DNA of 6,159 nucleotides, from contig CAZVRZ010000235.1 of assembly GCA_964629965.1 (NCBI GenBank), forward strand, positions 1 through 6,159, given 5' to 3'. Each line of letters starts with the position of its first letter. The stretch's first letter is position 1. The position numbers and the translations under genes were made by a program. Below are positions 6,082-6,159 of this stretch, piece after piece. The notes below the pieces were generated by a model, which saw nothing but the letters and a program-made list of their open reading frames with translations, had not been told where the DNA came from and did no database searches. The DNA is from CAZVRZ01 sp964629965. GTDB taxonomy: Bacteria > Chloroflexota > Anaerolineae > Anaerolineales > UBA4823.

Positions 6082-6082
6082 A

Positions 6083-6111
6083 TTGCGTCGTGTCATGGAA
6101 TGGGGTATAGT
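6083..6111 (+). promoter_or_regulatory. Candidate sigma70-type promoter TTGCGT-17-TATAGT
   Basis: TTGCGT (6083-6088) and TATAGT (6106-6111) are separated by 17 bases. The -10 box matches consensus at five of six positions and the -35 at three of six. It begins two bases after the nuclease stop and points out of the window, so it would drive a gene beyond 6140. Strength is unknown. Confidence 0.45.
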
Positions 6112-6146
6112 TAGGGGGAAAATCTTGGAACCGAGCGAGAGTTTGT

Positions 6147-6159
6147 ATGCCGCGGATTT
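6147..6159 (+). CDS. Possible start of next gene, cut by window edge
   Basis: An ATG at 6147 opens a frame (Met-Pro-Arg-Ile) that runs off the right edge. GAGAG at 6137-6141 is a modest ribosome site with five-base spacing, and a candidate promoter lies about 35 bases upstream. Only four codons are visible, so no product can be named and the call rests on these signals alone. Confidence 0.3.

Overview
The window looks like a piece of bacterial chromosome or a metagenomic contig that carries a defence island. No rRNA, tRNA, integrase, transposase or housekeeping marker is present, so the host cannot be placed firmly. Strong Shine-Dalgarno sequences, stop/start overlaps and the TTGCGT-17-TATAGT promoter fit an ordinary bacterium. 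Gene style loosely recalls uncultured Anaerolineae (Chloroflexota), but that is only an impression.

Bases 1-3301 (plus strand) hold four genes packed with gaps of 1-5 bases. They are: (1) the 3' part of a gene with a FokI-type PD-(D/E)XK nuclease domain; (2) a small protein starting Met-Gly-Thr-Ser, resembling QatB; (3) a QueC-like PP-loop enzyme with long N- and C-terminal extensions, resembling QatC; and (4) a RecB/AddB/Cas4-like PD-(D/E)XK fold whose main metal-binding positions look mutated. The QatB-like/QatC-like pair is the core of the Qat anti-phage systems. Here it sits with a FokI-like nuclease and a degenerate RecB-like protein. The usual KAP-type ATPase (QatA) and TatD-like nuclease (QatD) are not seen, although a QatA could lie upstream of the window. 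My working model, which is inference, is that the QueC-like enzyme attaches a 7-deazaguanine to the N-terminal glycine of the small protein, and that this modified protein licenses or senses for the nuclease.

Bases 3345-4601 (minus strand, convergent with the operon) encode an all-helical protein. It has a HEPN-type RNLIVH motif in the middle and TPR-like helices at the C-terminus, so it is a candidate RNase.

Bases 4602-4765 are a divergent intergenic region with an inverted repeat. Bases 4766-6081 (plus strand) are a two-gene, translationally coupled cassette: an unknown 227-residue protein and a winged-helix plus PD-(D/E)XK nuclease. Base composition rises from AT-rich in the left operon to GC-rich in the right cassette, which suggests separately acquired modules. 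A probable promoter at 6083-6111 leads into a gene that starts at the right edge.
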